IMG/VR virus record: IMGVR_UViG_3300020177_001482
Span: 24,898-88,897 of that record
Length of the DNA stretch: 64,000 nt
Source of the DNA: a virus
Reading direction: 5' to 3' (one strand)
The translations under genes and the position numbers were made by a program. The notes under the pieces are model-generated. The model was not told the DNA's origin. It searched no databases and saw nothing but the letters and a program-made list of their open reading frames with translations. This document shows, piece by piece, positions 43,185-52,356 of the stretch (positions are counted from its first letter, which is position 1; each line of letters begins with the position of its first letter).

Positions 43185-44108
43185 TTATATTGCTGACCTT
43201 ATTCCGTATGCAAGTAGCACACCACGTGGAACGGTACCAGTGTAGACAAGACTGTGAACAAACCTACGATTGTTAATGAATATGGGTTTGCTGACATCTA
43301 GCAGTCCAACGTTTTTAAACTTGAACTTGATGTCTTTGCTGTCCCCGGAAAGCACACAATACAATTGGGTTGGTCCATCGATGATCGCTTTACCATCCTC
43401 GTAGGTGAAATCGTCCATGTGTATGGGCAAGACTGAATTTGGTTGTAACTCTACGTACTGCATCTGTAATATATCAGTGAATCCAAAACTTCCCATGGCG
43501 TTTCTAAGTTTTTTGTTTTTGATCTGTGTTAGTTTTATTGTTGGCAATACTGGTTGAGGTTTGAGAGATCTGCATTGGCCCTGTCCATAGAATTTTGTGT
43601 CCTTGAACTGTAGGTCCTCTGATAGGTCTAGGTCCATGTGTGTTTCCATATCACCATTATGTTCTATGTACGGCAAGTTGTGGAAATCGTCTTTGTGATA
43701 CCAGTGTGGACCTTCTCCTGTGGCAAAAAATTGCTTGACACTGGCGGGCAAGAAGTCGTGATCCAACTCCACATTCCAGCTCTCCGTGATCAGGTATTTG
43801 TGTTCCAAGTTCTTGAATCTCAACAGGTCTTCCTGTGCTATGCACTTGGCTATCCTTGAGAAATACTGGGCCGGGTCACCGTGCAACCATATCTCATAAC
43901 CTGCGGGGGTGTCTATGCCCGAATTGGTGCAATGCCTGATCGACTCATCGCCTATCTTGATGTCAGTGATGTCTCGCCTGTGTACGTTGATGTAACACTT
44001 GTGCCAACTGTTTGGCATCATGATGGTGTCAGAATGTGAGATCGTGTTCCCGTCAAGTGCTATGCACTTAAAACTTGCACTGACCTTGGTGAATATCCGT
44101 ACCTGCAT
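43185..44108 (-). CDS. 2OG-Fe(II) oxygenase-like / cupin-fold protein (putative)
   Basis: A 307-residue protein. The C-terminal half has a double-stranded-helix pattern: QYVELQPNSVLPIHMDDFTY gives an HxD candidate, GPTQLYCVLSG a core strand, NRRFVHSLVYTG the distal His, and GVLLAYGIR the Arg-bearing last strand. This order (HxD...H...R) fits 2-oxoglutarate dioxygenases of the aspartyl-hydroxylase type. The N-terminal half is unrecognised. The ATG at 44108 is preferred to the TTG at 44114. The substrate could be a fibre protein or glycan. Confidence 0.5.
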   Translation of the reverse strand: MQVRIFTKVSASFKCIALDGNTISHSDTIMMPNSWHKCYINVHRRDITDIKIGDESIRHCTNSGIDTPAGYEIWLHGDPAQYFSRIAKCIAQEDLLRFKNLEHKYLITESWNVELDHDFLPASVKQFFATGEGPHWYHKDDFHNLPYIEHNGDMETHMDLDLSEDLQFKDTKFYGQGQCRSLKPQPVLPTIKLTQIKNKKLRNAMGSFGFTDILQMQYVELQPNSVLPIHMDDFTYEDGKAIIDGPTQLYCVLSGDSKDIKFKFKNVGLLDVSKPIFINNRRFVHSLVYTGTVPRGVLLAYGIRSAI

Positions 44109-44114
44109 TGGCAA

Positions 44115-44122
44115 TATTTAAT
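44115..44122 (-). promoter_or_regulatory. late-promoter-like box ATTAAATA
   Basis: On the - strand, TAAATA ends 6 bases before the ATG at 44108. It resembles the T4 late consensus TATAAATA. No Shine-Dalgarno sequence is present. Confidence 0.4.
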
Positions 44123-44149
44123 TGCACAAACAGTTGGCTACAAAAATTA

Positions 44150-45103
44150 TTACGGCGAGTTAGAAACCGGATCGTTTGAACTTATCCTGATATCCGCAGC
44201 CAGACCCTCAGAGTCATTTGGATAGTTCTCGAGGATGTTGAGTACCATGGCCGGACATAAATTGGGGTTGGTCGGTACACCGGAAAGGTTGCCTGAGTCA
44301 TAAGTCTCGTCACCCGCTGGGTCTGAAGATACCATCTTGATGGTCATCACTGTGGCCGAGGCCGGAGCCGCGTTCAACTTGGCGAAGATCTCAACGTAGT
44401 TTGAGTTGTAGTCTGCGCCGTTGTCTGAAAACAATTTAATCATAGAAGTGTAACCAGTGCTCAGATCATGGAAACCAGTGCCTGAAGCCAAACTGTCCTG
44501 CGTCTCACCTGAGCCGGTCCTCACTGTTGAGTGTGCCTTGATGTTTAGGTTTCCCACAGCCGCCGTAAGTTGTTGGAAAACTGTGTCCTTGTCACCGTCC
44601 GTTGATCCTGATGTTGCTGGGTCCACCCCAATGTATCCGCCTGCGTTGAAGAAAGCCCTCATCGTGGCGTTGTTGGCGAACGTCACAGATCTCTCAATGG
44701 TCGATGTTGAATTCCATGTGCTTGTATTTGTGGTTGTGCCTGCCGCAACACCAGTGGTGATTGCAGTCGCACCTGTTGAACCACCTGCCACAGCCGCCGC
44801 CAAGTTGGCTAGGTCTGATATCAGTGCCGCTCTTATCTCGATGGTGTTTCCCGCTGAAACCGATGATGCTGTTATACTAGTGTTGGTGTGGTTGGCGATG
44901 TTGTCCATGCCGGTGAATAATGCGTTCCAACTTGAAGCCGCGATCGTTTCGCCTGCTGAAACTGTTGAGATCGTTGACTGGTTCAATCCGTACTCGGCCG
45001 ATCCCGGGCCAGCGAAATGGTTGTATCCGTATGGACTTGAACTGTTGTTTACGAATGCGTTGTATTCGTCATCTAAAATTGTATCACCTGCTGAATATGC
45101 CAT
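44150..45103 (-). CDS. Virion structural protein (putative)
   Basis: A 317-residue protein rich in Ser, Thr, Ala and Gly. The first 100 residues contain two similar pieces, YSAGDTILDDEYNAF and VSAGETIAASSWNAL, with a third SAGNTIEIRAAL, which look like three internal repeats. The remaining part is strand-rich. No catalytic motif is present. Its place after the fibre genes, and its composition, suggest a structural or tail-decoration protein. Confidence 0.6.
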   Translation of the reverse strand: MAYSAGDTILDDEYNAFVNNSSSPYGYNHFAGPGSAEYGLNQSTISTVSAGETIAASSWNALFTGMDNIANHTNTSITASSVSAGNTIEIRAALISDLANLAAAVAGGSTGATAITTGVAAGTTTNTSTWNSTSTIERSVTFANNATMRAFFNAGGYIGVDPATSGSTDGDKDTVFQQLTAAVGNLNIKAHSTVRTGSGETQDSLASGTGFHDLSTGYTSMIKLFSDNGADYNSNYVEIFAKLNAAPASATVMTIKMVSSDPAGDETYDSGNLSGVPTNPNLCPAMVLNILENYPNDSEGLAADIRISSNDPVSNSP

Positions 45104-45107
45104 CTTG

Positions 45108-46736
45108 TTATTTAACTCCTATCACGCACTCTGTCAGTGCTGTTTCTTTATCATATTTATGCTTAATTAGTCTACCTAGCACGTTAAAATGGGTACATTC
45201 CTCCAGATCGGCCACCCTTGCCTCACCATTGCCTGCTGATACCACACGATCTCCCGCCCGGCCCGTGCCCTGTAATTTCACCATCACACGTCCTTTCAGT
45301 GCAACCATGGGGTGTGAATCGTTGTTGCCGGCCTGTGCGTTCATAAGGAACGCGGGTGATTCTGATATCACACCAAAGACGGCGTCTGATAGTGCATCCT
45401 TGCACTTGGTTATCTCCGCATCTCCGCCCAAGATCACCACATCTCCCACTTCAGTGTCGCAATCCGCTTCATATCTTTCGGCCAAGTCAGCGTACATGGC
45501 GCTGGTTGTGGTCGCGTGTACCACGTTTGCCCTGATGTCTACCAGTGTTGGTGCTTCTAGTTCAGAATCTGTCTGTGCAGACTTGAACGCTGTCCAGGCA
45601 CCACCTGCGTTTCCATATGTTGTTGATCCGTCGTCTGCGAATGTTTCGTCCCATACCCAGTACAGGTTCTGCTCTGTGGCACTTGAGGTTTCTCCCCTGT
45701 TGACTTTAAGTCCAGTATAGTTTGGCATTCCTGCGTTGTTGGATATGTTCCTGTTCAATTCTATGATGTTGTCCTCAATACTCAATGTGCTTGTGTTGAT
45801 TATCGTGTTGGTTCCGTCGACTGTGAGATCACCGACCCTGAGATGTTCTATCCTACCTGTTGATCCTGTTATCCTCAGTGCCTCTTTCGTGGTCCCTCCA
45901 TCGTTGACCGTGAATATTATGTCCTTGTCTTGTGTCGTCTGGGCAACCGTGAAATCGTCACTTGATAGACTCATCGTGATGTCATTGCCCGATCCTATCC
46001 TTATACCATCGTCGGCCTGTACCGTTAATCTCCCTGTGGTAGTATCTGCCCCGTCTGATCTCAGGTAGTTTGCCGCGGCCACGCCTCCTAGTAGATCTGA
46101 ATCTGTTGCAGTGCCTCTGAATTTAGCAGATGCTACTGTGCTGGAAAGTTGAATCCCTTGTGCTACCGTGGAAAAACCAGACGCTATCAATGCCGCACCG
46201 TTTGTCTCTGTTGAACTGGGTGTGAATGCTATGTTTGAAACTATACCAACCACAGTATCATTGGCAATCATTTTCAATATTGATCTACTGACACCCGTGT
46301 TGTCTTCTAAAATTTCACTAGTGAACTGTGTAACACCCGAACCCGCCACCGTAGTTGGACCAATCAAGGTCCAGGCAGAACCTGTGTAGACGTAAAGTTG
46401 TGTGTTTGTGGTGTCGAACCACATGTCACCCTGCACTGAGTTTGAAGGTGCTGTAGCAGAGTTGGTCGTTGATCCCACCGGTTTCCATTTTGATCCGGTG
46501 TATACATTGATCTGATTGTTGGTCTTGTCGTACCACATCTGTCCCTGTATCTTGTTAGAAGGTGCAGATGTGTTGTTGAAGTTCTCTAATAATTTTACAA
46601 GGTTCTCGTTCAACTTCTCACCGAAACCTGCATAACCTTTACCTATAAGTGTAAGGTCTGTAGTGGCGACATCGATAGTGCCATCCGGCAGTGTGACCAG
46701 CAAGGTTCCAAATGTGTTGTTAATCTTGTATGCCAT
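45108..46736 (-). CDS. Tail fibre-like protein 1
   Basis: A 542-residue fibre candidate. The N-terminus (MAYKINNTFGT, GKGYAGFGEKLNENLVKLLE) is shared with the two paralogues at 48703 and 50129, as are two IQGQMWYD-type modules. The middle is beta-rich (TQDKDIIFTVNDGG). The C-terminal domain (YADLAERYEADCDTEVGDVV and PAFLMN) also closes paralogue 50129. The family occurs in T4-like marine phages. It starts on the stop of the small gene upstream (TAATG). Confidence 0.8.
   Translation of the reverse strand: MAYKINNTFGTLLVTLPDGTIDVATTDLTLIGKGYAGFGEKLNENLVKLLENFNNTSAPSNKIQGQMWYDKTNNQINVYTGSKWKPVGSTTNSATAPSNSVQGDMWFDTTNTQLYVYTGSAWTLIGPTTVAGSGVTQFTSEILEDNTGVSRSILKMIANDTVVGIVSNIAFTPSSTETNGAALIASGFSTVAQGIQLSSTVASAKFRGTATDSDLLGGVAAANYLRSDGADTTTGRLTVQADDGIRIGSGNDITMSLSSDDFTVAQTTQDKDIIFTVNDGGTTKEALRITGSTGRIEHLRVGDLTVDGTNTIINTSTLSIEDNIIELNRNISNNAGMPNYTGLKVNRGETSSATEQNLYWVWDETFADDGSTTYGNAGGAWTAFKSAQTDSELEAPTLVDIRANVVHATTTSAMYADLAERYEADCDTEVGDVVILGGDAEITKCKDALSDAVFGVISESPAFLMNAQAGNNDSHPMVALKGRVMVKLQGTGRAGDRVVSAGNGEARVADLEECTHFNVLGRLIKHKYDKETALTECVIGVK
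45109..45116 (-). promoter_or_regulatory. late-promoter-like box GTTAAATA
   Basis: On the - strand, TAAATA overlaps the end of the upstream fibre gene and ends 5 bases before the ATG at 45103. Confidence 0.4.
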
Positions 46737-46921
46737 TATGAGTCATCCCTAATTGTTGTCAATATACTTACATCGCCTAACATATCAATCAATGTGTTAT
46801 TCAAAATATCTCTCGCCGGATGATTCTTTATTGAATCTTCCAATGTTTTAATTTCTGTTGCTGTCAAAACATTGTCTATGTTAGCATTTATGTAATCAGC
46901 ACACTCTTGTTTTGTTATCAT
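46736..46921 (-). CDS. Small hypothetical protein (virion block)
   Basis: A 61-residue helical protein (KQECADYINANIDNVLTATE). Both ends overlap neighbours (TAATG and ATGA). The function is unknown. Confidence 0.6.
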   Translation of the reverse strand: MITKQECADYINANIDNVLTATEIKTLEDSIKNHPARDILNNTLIDMLGDVSILTTIRDDS

Positions 46922-47148
46922 GTATTGTTGCTCCTGTTTTGTGCCAGTCTAGCGACCAAATGTGTGTCACCTATTAGTTTTTGTAGTATAACCGCAATCT
47001 CCGGTGTCATCCAATTTTGTATAATAGACAATCTATTGCCTTGCATCACACCTTCGACGTCGTCAGTCCAATAAGCGTCAAGCGAACTGTCTTCACCAGT
47101 TTCCCACTGTTCATTTAAAAATTCTGTTACTTCTGCCTTCGTTGCCAT
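46918..47148 (-). CDS. Small hypothetical protein (virion block)
   Basis: A 76-residue acidic helical protein containing DVEGVMQGNRLSIIQNWM. The TAAATA box at 47154-47159 lies 5 bases before its ATG. The function is unknown. Confidence 0.6.
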   Translation of the reverse strand: MATKAEVTEFLNEQWETGEDSSLDAYWTDDVEGVMQGNRLSIIQNWMTPEIAVILQKLIGDTHLVARLAQNRSNNT

Positions 47149-47153
47149 GCTTG

Positions 47154-47161
47154 TATTTAAT
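47154..47161 (-). promoter_or_regulatory. late-promoter-like box ATTAAATA
   Basis: On the - strand, TAAATA starts on the TAA stop of the glycine-rich fibre gene and ends 5 bases before the ATG at 47148. Confidence 0.4.
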
Positions 47162-48698
47162 ACTCCTTCAACATTGAGTCGTACTTGCCTTTAACGAACG
47201 GTTTTGCCATAAAACCCAACACGCCACACAGTGATTCTCCCACCAATCTCACGCATTTTCCAAATAAACTTCCTTTGTTCCTAGCACCAACTTTGTATGA
47301 TATCTCGTGTGCCCTTGCTCGAGCAAAACTCAAAGTAGTGGATATTGCAAACCTGTGCCATAGTTTTGTTGAATCTTCGTGCTTCTCCATCCATCTCACC
47401 AACGGAATCGCCCACAGCCAGTAACCAATCTTGACATTGTCACTGATGTTCTGTCTGGTCCACTCGTAGTCGCTCTGTAAATCTGTGAGATCGATCATGC
47501 CCCTGTGATGAAAGTAGGTGCAGATCACACGTATATTTCCATCATTTTCATTGGATTTGCATTGATAGCCTTTGGGGGAATTTGTGGTAATCGGACCCCA
47601 GTACATTGTTTGTTTAGCAACAATAGGGGTGATCCTGCCACCGCCTGGATCACTATCTATATAAGTGGGATCTGGTTGTCCGGCCGAGCCCGCTGTTCCA
47701 GATGTTAGGTTTCCTGTGGCGTTCCCAAACGCCGCATAGTTTATAGTGAACAGTATGTCAGTGGCGTAGATGGCCTTCCATACACCAGACACCTTGTAGT
47801 AGCCCGCTGTCACTTCTTTCCATGCACCTGAAACTTTGTTGAAAATTTGGTTTAATTTTTTCCATTCTCCGCCAACTTTGTAGTTTGCTTTGGATGGAAT
47901 CGTGAATATCAATACCGCTTTCCCATCACCACCGTTCTGTTGTGAGGTACCGCCCGTCGCAATGCCTGTGCTGTAGTGACCTGATCCAGATCCCGCTGGT
48001 GTTATTCCAGATCCTTTGTCTGCTGATCCACCTGCAGGCACAGTGTCTGATCCGGCCTTGCCTCCGAATCCGCCAACATCACCTTGGTCTCCAGATCCTC
48101 CAGTGCCGCCCGCGGCTCCACCGCCGCCTGCTCCACCACCACCACCGTTGGCAGAGTGTCCTGCTCCGTTCTCTCCCAATGTTGCTGGTGATCTCGCTGT
48201 GGCTGAGTTCGTGTTAGCACCTGTACCACCTGAGGTGTATGAACCACCTCCACCACCACCGGCTCCGCCGCCAGCAAGTGCTAGTACAGTTTGATTTATT
48301 GCGGCACCGTCATCGAACAGGGTGACCACAGTGGCTCCTCCGCCACCTCCGCCTGAACCTGATGGTCCGTCAGCACCTGATGAGCCTCCCTTGCCGCCTG
48401 AATAATTTGTTAAACTTTTTCCATTTGTTCCGCCACTTGCTCCGGCACCTGATGTTCCCGACTCACCACCGCCACCAACACTCACTGATATGTTCTTAAC
48501 TCCAGCGTATGAAGTCATGTCTATGTCAGTGGCTGTCACATACGTTCCGGCAGAACCACTTCCGCCAACTGCGACATCGTTTCCGCCTCCGCCTCCGGCT
48601 CCACCCCATAGATGTATTGTCAGAAGTGTTGTCCCTGGTGGGACATCAGCAATTCTAACGCCGCCTTCATATGTGAAAGTCTTAGTGACTGTGGACAT
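47157..48698 (-). CDS. Glycine-rich fibre protein
   Basis: A 513-residue protein. The first 270 residues form a glycine-rich, beta-type region (GGAGGGGG and GSGGGGGGATVV), a composition seen in receptor-binding tips of some T-even-like and marine phage fibres. Near residue 270 it has repeats of the form KVSGAWKEV / KVSGVWKAI. The C-terminal part (about residues 330-513) is unrelated to the paralogues and includes Cys in ICTYFHHRG and a basic end. GGGAGG-type sequence precedes the ATG. The DNA here is repetitive, so assembly should be checked. Confidence 0.72.
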   Translation of the reverse strand: MSTVTKTFTYEGGVRIADVPPGTTLLTIHLWGGAGGGGGNDVAVGGSGSAGTYVTATDIDMTSYAGVKNISVSVGGGGESGTSGAGASGGTNGKSLTNYSGGKGGSSGADGPSGSGGGGGGATVVTLFDDGAAINQTVLALAGGGAGGGGGGSYTSGGTGANTNSATARSPATLGENGAGHSANGGGGGAGGGGAAGGTGGSGDQGDVGGFGGKAGSDTVPAGGSADKGSGITPAGSGSGHYSTGIATGGTSQQNGGDGKAVLIFTIPSKANYKVGGEWKKLNQIFNKVSGAWKEVTAGYYKVSGVWKAIYATDILFTINYAAFGNATGNLTSGTAGSAGQPDPTYIDSDPGGGRITPIVAKQTMYWGPITTNSPKGYQCKSNENDGNIRVICTYFHHRGMIDLTDLQSDYEWTRQNISDNVKIGYWLWAIPLVRWMEKHEDSTKLWHRFAISTTLSFARARAHEISYKVGARNKGSLFGKCVRLVGESLCGVLGFMAKPFVKGKYDSMLKEY

Positions 48699-48702
48699 GG
48701 GA

Positions 48703-50118
48703 TTAAGCCTCCCTTACGAACCAGAAGTCCCCGTCGCTTCCGTCACTGCCCGTTGGGTTGGAAGTTGAAACTGTTTTTTGAGATCCACCCCATTGATTGC
48801 TTAGAGTGGCCACCGCGCCTATCGTTGGTACATTGGTGTTTGATGTGTCAGTGTATGTAATAGATCCAACAGCACCCAACGTCATTGAAGTTGCTTTGAC
48901 ATTTCCGCCCGCTGTGGTTTTCAAAACTTTGCCCTTGTTGGCATCACCGTCCTCGACTGCGTCCGCCAATCTTATCACCTGTGAGTAACTTTGATTTTCA
49001 CCCGCTGACCAGTAGTTCTCAGACACATCATAGAACATCCTTGCATCATCCGTATCAGATGTGTCAACTATGAGTCCTGCGTCTACTTCTGAGTTGCCAG
49101 AGTTGACCTTGATGAATGCGTCATCATAGGTCGATACGTTAGAAGTCGAACTGTTGTACTCTCCTGATATGTTCAGATTACCTGTGATTGTTACATCACC
49201 AGTCAGTGCGATGTTTCCTGATGCACCCGTGAATGCCAGAGGAGTCTTTGTTACACCCCCATCATTGATCGTGAAACTCAAATCCTTGTCTTGAGATGTC
49301 TGTGCTATAGTGACATCATTGCTTGAAACTGATATTGTTAATTCCTGTGCGTCACCTATGATGACACCTGTGTCATTGTCCACTGTCAGTGCACCTGTTG
49401 TGGTGTCTGACGCATCTGCCCTTAGGAAATTTCCACCTGCGATGACTGTTGCTGAAGTGTTAGACGTGCTAGACACATCAATTGATGATGCTTCTGTCGT
49501 TGATCCTTCGAACACCGCACCCAAAGTTGAATTTAGTGTAAGTCCTGCTTTAACTGTTGCAAACCCTGCCTGAGATGCCGATGGGGTAAATGTTTCTTTT
49601 GAGAGTATCGCTACCCTTGTGCCACCTGCGTACATAGAAGAGACAACTTTGTTTCCCCCTGCACTGGCCAATGTCTCTATCTTCCAACCTGATTCCGTCT
49701 GTCCTGCTGTGAATGCCGGGCCTACCAATTCCCATTTGTCATTGACCTGGTGTGATCTCGAATCTCCTGTGTAAACGAACACTTGATCATTCGTTGCATC
49801 CAACCAGAGGTCACCCGCTGATGGTGACGTTGGCAGTGTAGTGCTTGATTTTGCACCACCTGTGGGTTTGAAACTTGTGCCGTCGTACACTTTAATTTGG
49901 CTTGTTGTGGTGTCAAACCATAATTCACCCTTCAAAGGTGCTGTGGGTGCCGCGGTTGAGGCCGCGTTCTCCAGCAACTTGACTAGGTTTTCGTTTAATG
50001 CTTCACCAAAACCTGAATATGATTTACCAAACAACTGCAACGAAGTGGTGTTGTCCACCGTTCCGTCTGTGATCGTTGTTACTACTGTTCCGTCTGTTTT
50101 GTTAATTGTGTACGCCAT
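48703..50118 (-). CDS. Tail fibre-like protein 2
   Basis: A 471-residue paralogue of 45108 and 50129. It shares the N-terminal MAYTINKTDGT, GEALNENLVKLLENA and the module KGELWFDTTTSQIKVYDGT. It lacks the YADLAE C-terminal domain, ending instead in GSDGSDGDFWFVREA. It is preceded by a TAAATA box 7 bases before the ATG. A virion location is inferred from family and neighbours. Confidence 0.78.
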   Translation of the reverse strand: MAYTINKTDGTVVTTITDGTVDNTTSLQLFGKSYSGFGEALNENLVKLLENAASTAAPTAPLKGELWFDTTTSQIKVYDGTSFKPTGGAKSSTTLPTSPSAGDLWLDATNDQVFVYTGDSRSHQVNDKWELVGPAFTAGQTESGWKIETLASAGGNKVVSSMYAGGTRVAILSKETFTPSASQAGFATVKAGLTLNSTLGAVFEGSTTEASSIDVSSTSNTSATVIAGGNFLRADASDTTTGALTVDNDTGVIIGDAQELTISVSSNDVTIAQTSQDKDLSFTINDGGVTKTPLAFTGASGNIALTGDVTITGNLNISGEYNSSTSNVSTYDDAFIKVNSGNSEVDAGLIVDTSDTDDARMFYDVSENYWSAGENQSYSQVIRLADAVEDGDANKGKVLKTTAGGNVKATSMTLGAVGSITYTDTSNTNVPTIGAVATLSNQWGGSQKTVSTSNPTGSDGSDGDFWFVREA

Positions 50119-50125
50119 TTGTGTA

Positions 50126-50133
50126 TATTTAGC
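50126..50133 (-). promoter_or_regulatory. late-promoter-like box GCTAAATA
   Basis: On the - strand, TAAATA starts on the TAA stop of the upstream fibre gene and ends 7 bases before the ATG at 50118. Confidence 0.4.
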
Positions 50134-51625
50134 ACCTTCCCACTACTATATTAATCGTGCCTATTTGCTCTGAATCGTAGTCCTCTAATGCTTTTCCTAT
50201 TACTTCTCCAACCTGTGGCTCGTGTGTCTTCTTTGCTACTCCATGGTTGTTTGGATCGGTAGACAGCATGTCTCCTTTGACAATGTGTCCTACTACCTTG
50301 CAAGGCACTTTACCCATTAGTGCAACAGGTTGTCCTTCTGATTCCGAATTCATCAAGTAAGCAGGTTTGCCACTGATGACGCCCGCAACTCTTGGATCAT
50401 TGCCTTCTGTTGAAATTGTTACTTCTTTTTCTCCGCCAAACACGACCACTGTGCCAACTTCGTACTCCGCATCAGTGTCGTAGATCTCCGCCAAGTCAGC
50501 GTACTGCGCCGATGTTGCTTTAGCATATACAGTGTTGTATTTCTTACTGCTCGAACCTATGTCGTAACTTAATGTTGTATCTGGTAATATCGCTTTCGAT
50601 GTTAGATTGCCTCCCATTGTGAGGGTTGTCATTGAATTGGCACCAGTGCTGGTGATGTTACCCGTTACATTTCCTGTAAGCGGTCCTGCAAACGCAGTAG
50701 ATGTTGTTGTGCCTGCAATGTCTAATTTTGTAGTTGGTGTGGTTGTACCTATACCAATCTTGGATTCAGAACCATCTATGGTCATAACTGTAGTTGTTGT
50801 TCCGCCGTCGTTGACCTTGAATGTTATGTCTGTGTCCTGTGCAGTGTTAGAAATTATTCCTCCGGAAGCGTCCACCGTCAAAGTTAAATCTGAATCGACA
50901 CCAACGATTAATCCCCCGTCATTGGCGATGCTGATTGTACCTGATGTTGTGTCGTTTGCGTTGGCCCTCAGATAGTTCGCCGCCGCTACCCCGCCCAGTG
51001 CGTCTGCATCAGTGGCCGACCCTGCAAATTTCAAATCCGCTATGTCTGTTGATAAAGTTATTCCTTTTGTTATCGATGAGAAACCTGCTATCGCTGATTT
51101 TGGAGTGAAAGTGTCTTCTGATATTATCGCTATGAGGTTCCCATCATTGAACAATTTTGTTATGTTCTGTGATGAATCTCCCGAATCCAATATAGTGTCG
51201 TATGTGAATCCATTTGTTGTACCTGTGGAACTAGGTGGTCCCACCAACACCGATGCCGTGCCGTTGTAAAAATAAAGTTGTCCTGTGTCTGAATCTATCC
51301 AAAGGTCACCCGCGGACAGACCAGAAGGTGCACTCTGTTGATATGGTGCACTACCTCCTGCTGTCTGGAATGCTGTTCCGTTGTACACCTGCAATTTGGC
51401 ATTTGTCGAATCCCACCATAACTGTCCTTCGATGGGTTTGGTAGGTGCCGAAGTGTTTGAGAAATTTTCAAGTAGATGTAGAAAATTTTCCGCTATGACT
51501 TCACCATAACCTGCATAACCTTTTCCTATGAAACTTAGATCAGTCTGAGTGTTGATCACACCATCCTGTACAGTGTACTGGTTAGGCGAACTAGAACTAT
51601 TTGTCTTGTTTACAGTGTATGCCAT
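50129..51625 (-). CDS. Tail fibre-like protein 3
   Basis: A 498-residue paralogue. The N-terminus (MAYTVNKTNS, IGKGYAGYGEVIAENFLHLL) and the module EGQLWWDSTNAKLQVYNGT match its relatives. The C-terminal domain starts QYADLAEIYDTDAEYEVGTV and continues GVISGKPAYLMNSES, closely matching fibre 1. This C-terminal domain may be a chaperone or autoprotease-like unit; I see no obvious catalytic motif. It overlaps the upstream gene by one base. Confidence 0.8.
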   Translation of the reverse strand: MAYTVNKTNSSSSPNQYTVQDGVINTQTDLSFIGKGYAGYGEVIAENFLHLLENFSNTSAPTKPIEGQLWWDSTNAKLQVYNGTAFQTAGGSAPYQQSAPSGLSAGDLWIDSDTGQLYFYNGTASVLVGPPSSTGTTNGFTYDTILDSGDSSQNITKLFNDGNLIAIISEDTFTPKSAIAGFSSITKGITLSTDIADLKFAGSATDADALGGVAAANYLRANANDTTSGTISIANDGGLIVGVDSDLTLTVDASGGIISNTAQDTDITFKVNDGGTTTTVMTIDGSESKIGIGTTTPTTKLDIAGTTTSTAFAGPLTGNVTGNITSTGANSMTTLTMGGNLTSKAILPDTTLSYDIGSSSKKYNTVYAKATSAQYADLAEIYDTDAEYEVGTVVVFGGEKEVTISTEGNDPRVAGVISGKPAYLMNSESEGQPVALMGKVPCKVVGHIVKGDMLSTDPNNHGVAKKTHEPQVGEVIGKALEDYDSEQIGTINIVVGRC

Positions 51626-52350
51626 TAGTATCCTGTGTTACCACCTGACGTTGTTCCACTCACTGTGTTTGAAGTTGACAGTGCCGTTGAACTTGTTTCA
51701 GTGAAGGTTGTTAAACTCTGTATCCTCAATGTGTAATCTATCTGTATAAGTCTGTTCAATGACTTCTGTACCGGGTGGAATATCACGTGTGTCAACAACT
51801 TGTTGGTTGAACCGTTCTCTGTTCCTTCCCAACTCTTGAGGCCCAGTTCATCGAAAACGTAGTCACCGTTGAAATCTGTCGTGTTGTCGAATGCCGCCTG
51901 TCCTGTTGGCTCACCGTAGTCCAATGTGCAGGTGACAACGATGTCTGTGTACTTGTTACCGGCAGTGTGTCTCACCTCCATCTTGTTCCTTGTGGTGTCC
52001 TTGTTTGTTGCACTGTTGTCATCTACCACTTTGTAATAAGTCTGGTTGTACAATGTTGCGTTTGTGCCTGTTGAGTTTGGTGTGAGATAAGTGATTACAC
52101 CCGTTGGGTCAACGCTGGTACCACCATTGCCCAATGCGATCTCATGCACGAATCCTGTTGATTTGTTCGCCAATGAATTGGCCAACGCCTGAGACATGTT
52201 CTCGTAGTGTATCGCATTTCTCTTGTCTACGATAACCTCACCTGTCTCTGGATCTGAAATCTTTATGTGCCCCGTCATCATAACACCCGTGTTATCCTGA
52301 GGTTTACTGTTCTCTTCTTTTGATTCTGTGGGTTTGTTGTCCTGTGTCAT
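51625..52350 (-). CDS. Virion structural protein (putative)
   Basis: A 241-residue protein. A hydrophilic 20-residue start leads into GHIKISDPETGEVIVDKRNA and then a strand-rich body with VHEIALGNGGTSVDPTG. It ends in a Ser/Thr-rich tail (SSTALSTSNTVSGTTSGG). The pattern resembles structural proteins of T4-like marine phages. It lies between the fibre array and the giant protein, with a TAAATA box 6 bases before the ATG. Confidence 0.62.
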   Translation of the reverse strand: MTQDNKPTESKEENSKPQDNTGVMMTGHIKISDPETGEVIVDKRNAIHYENMSQALANSLANKSTGFVHEIALGNGGTSVDPTGVITYLTPNSTGTNATLYNQTYYKVVDDNSATNKDTTRNKMEVRHTAGNKYTDIVVTCTLDYGEPTGQAAFDNTTDFNGDYVFDELGLKSWEGTENGSTNKLLTHVIFHPVQKSLNRLIQIDYTLRIQSLTTFTETSSTALSTSNTVSGTTSGGNTGY

Positions 52351-52356
52351 CTAGTG

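Noticed and set aside
44457-45720. Long + strand frames opposite the fibre genes
   Set aside because: They mirror strand-rich, Thr/Ser-rich genes on the - strand, and no motif or start signal supports them.
47942-48294. Dense GGT/GCC repeats, considered as a DNA repeat or CRISPR-like array
   Set aside because: The units vary and follow the codons of a glycine-rich protein. There is no regular spacer pattern.
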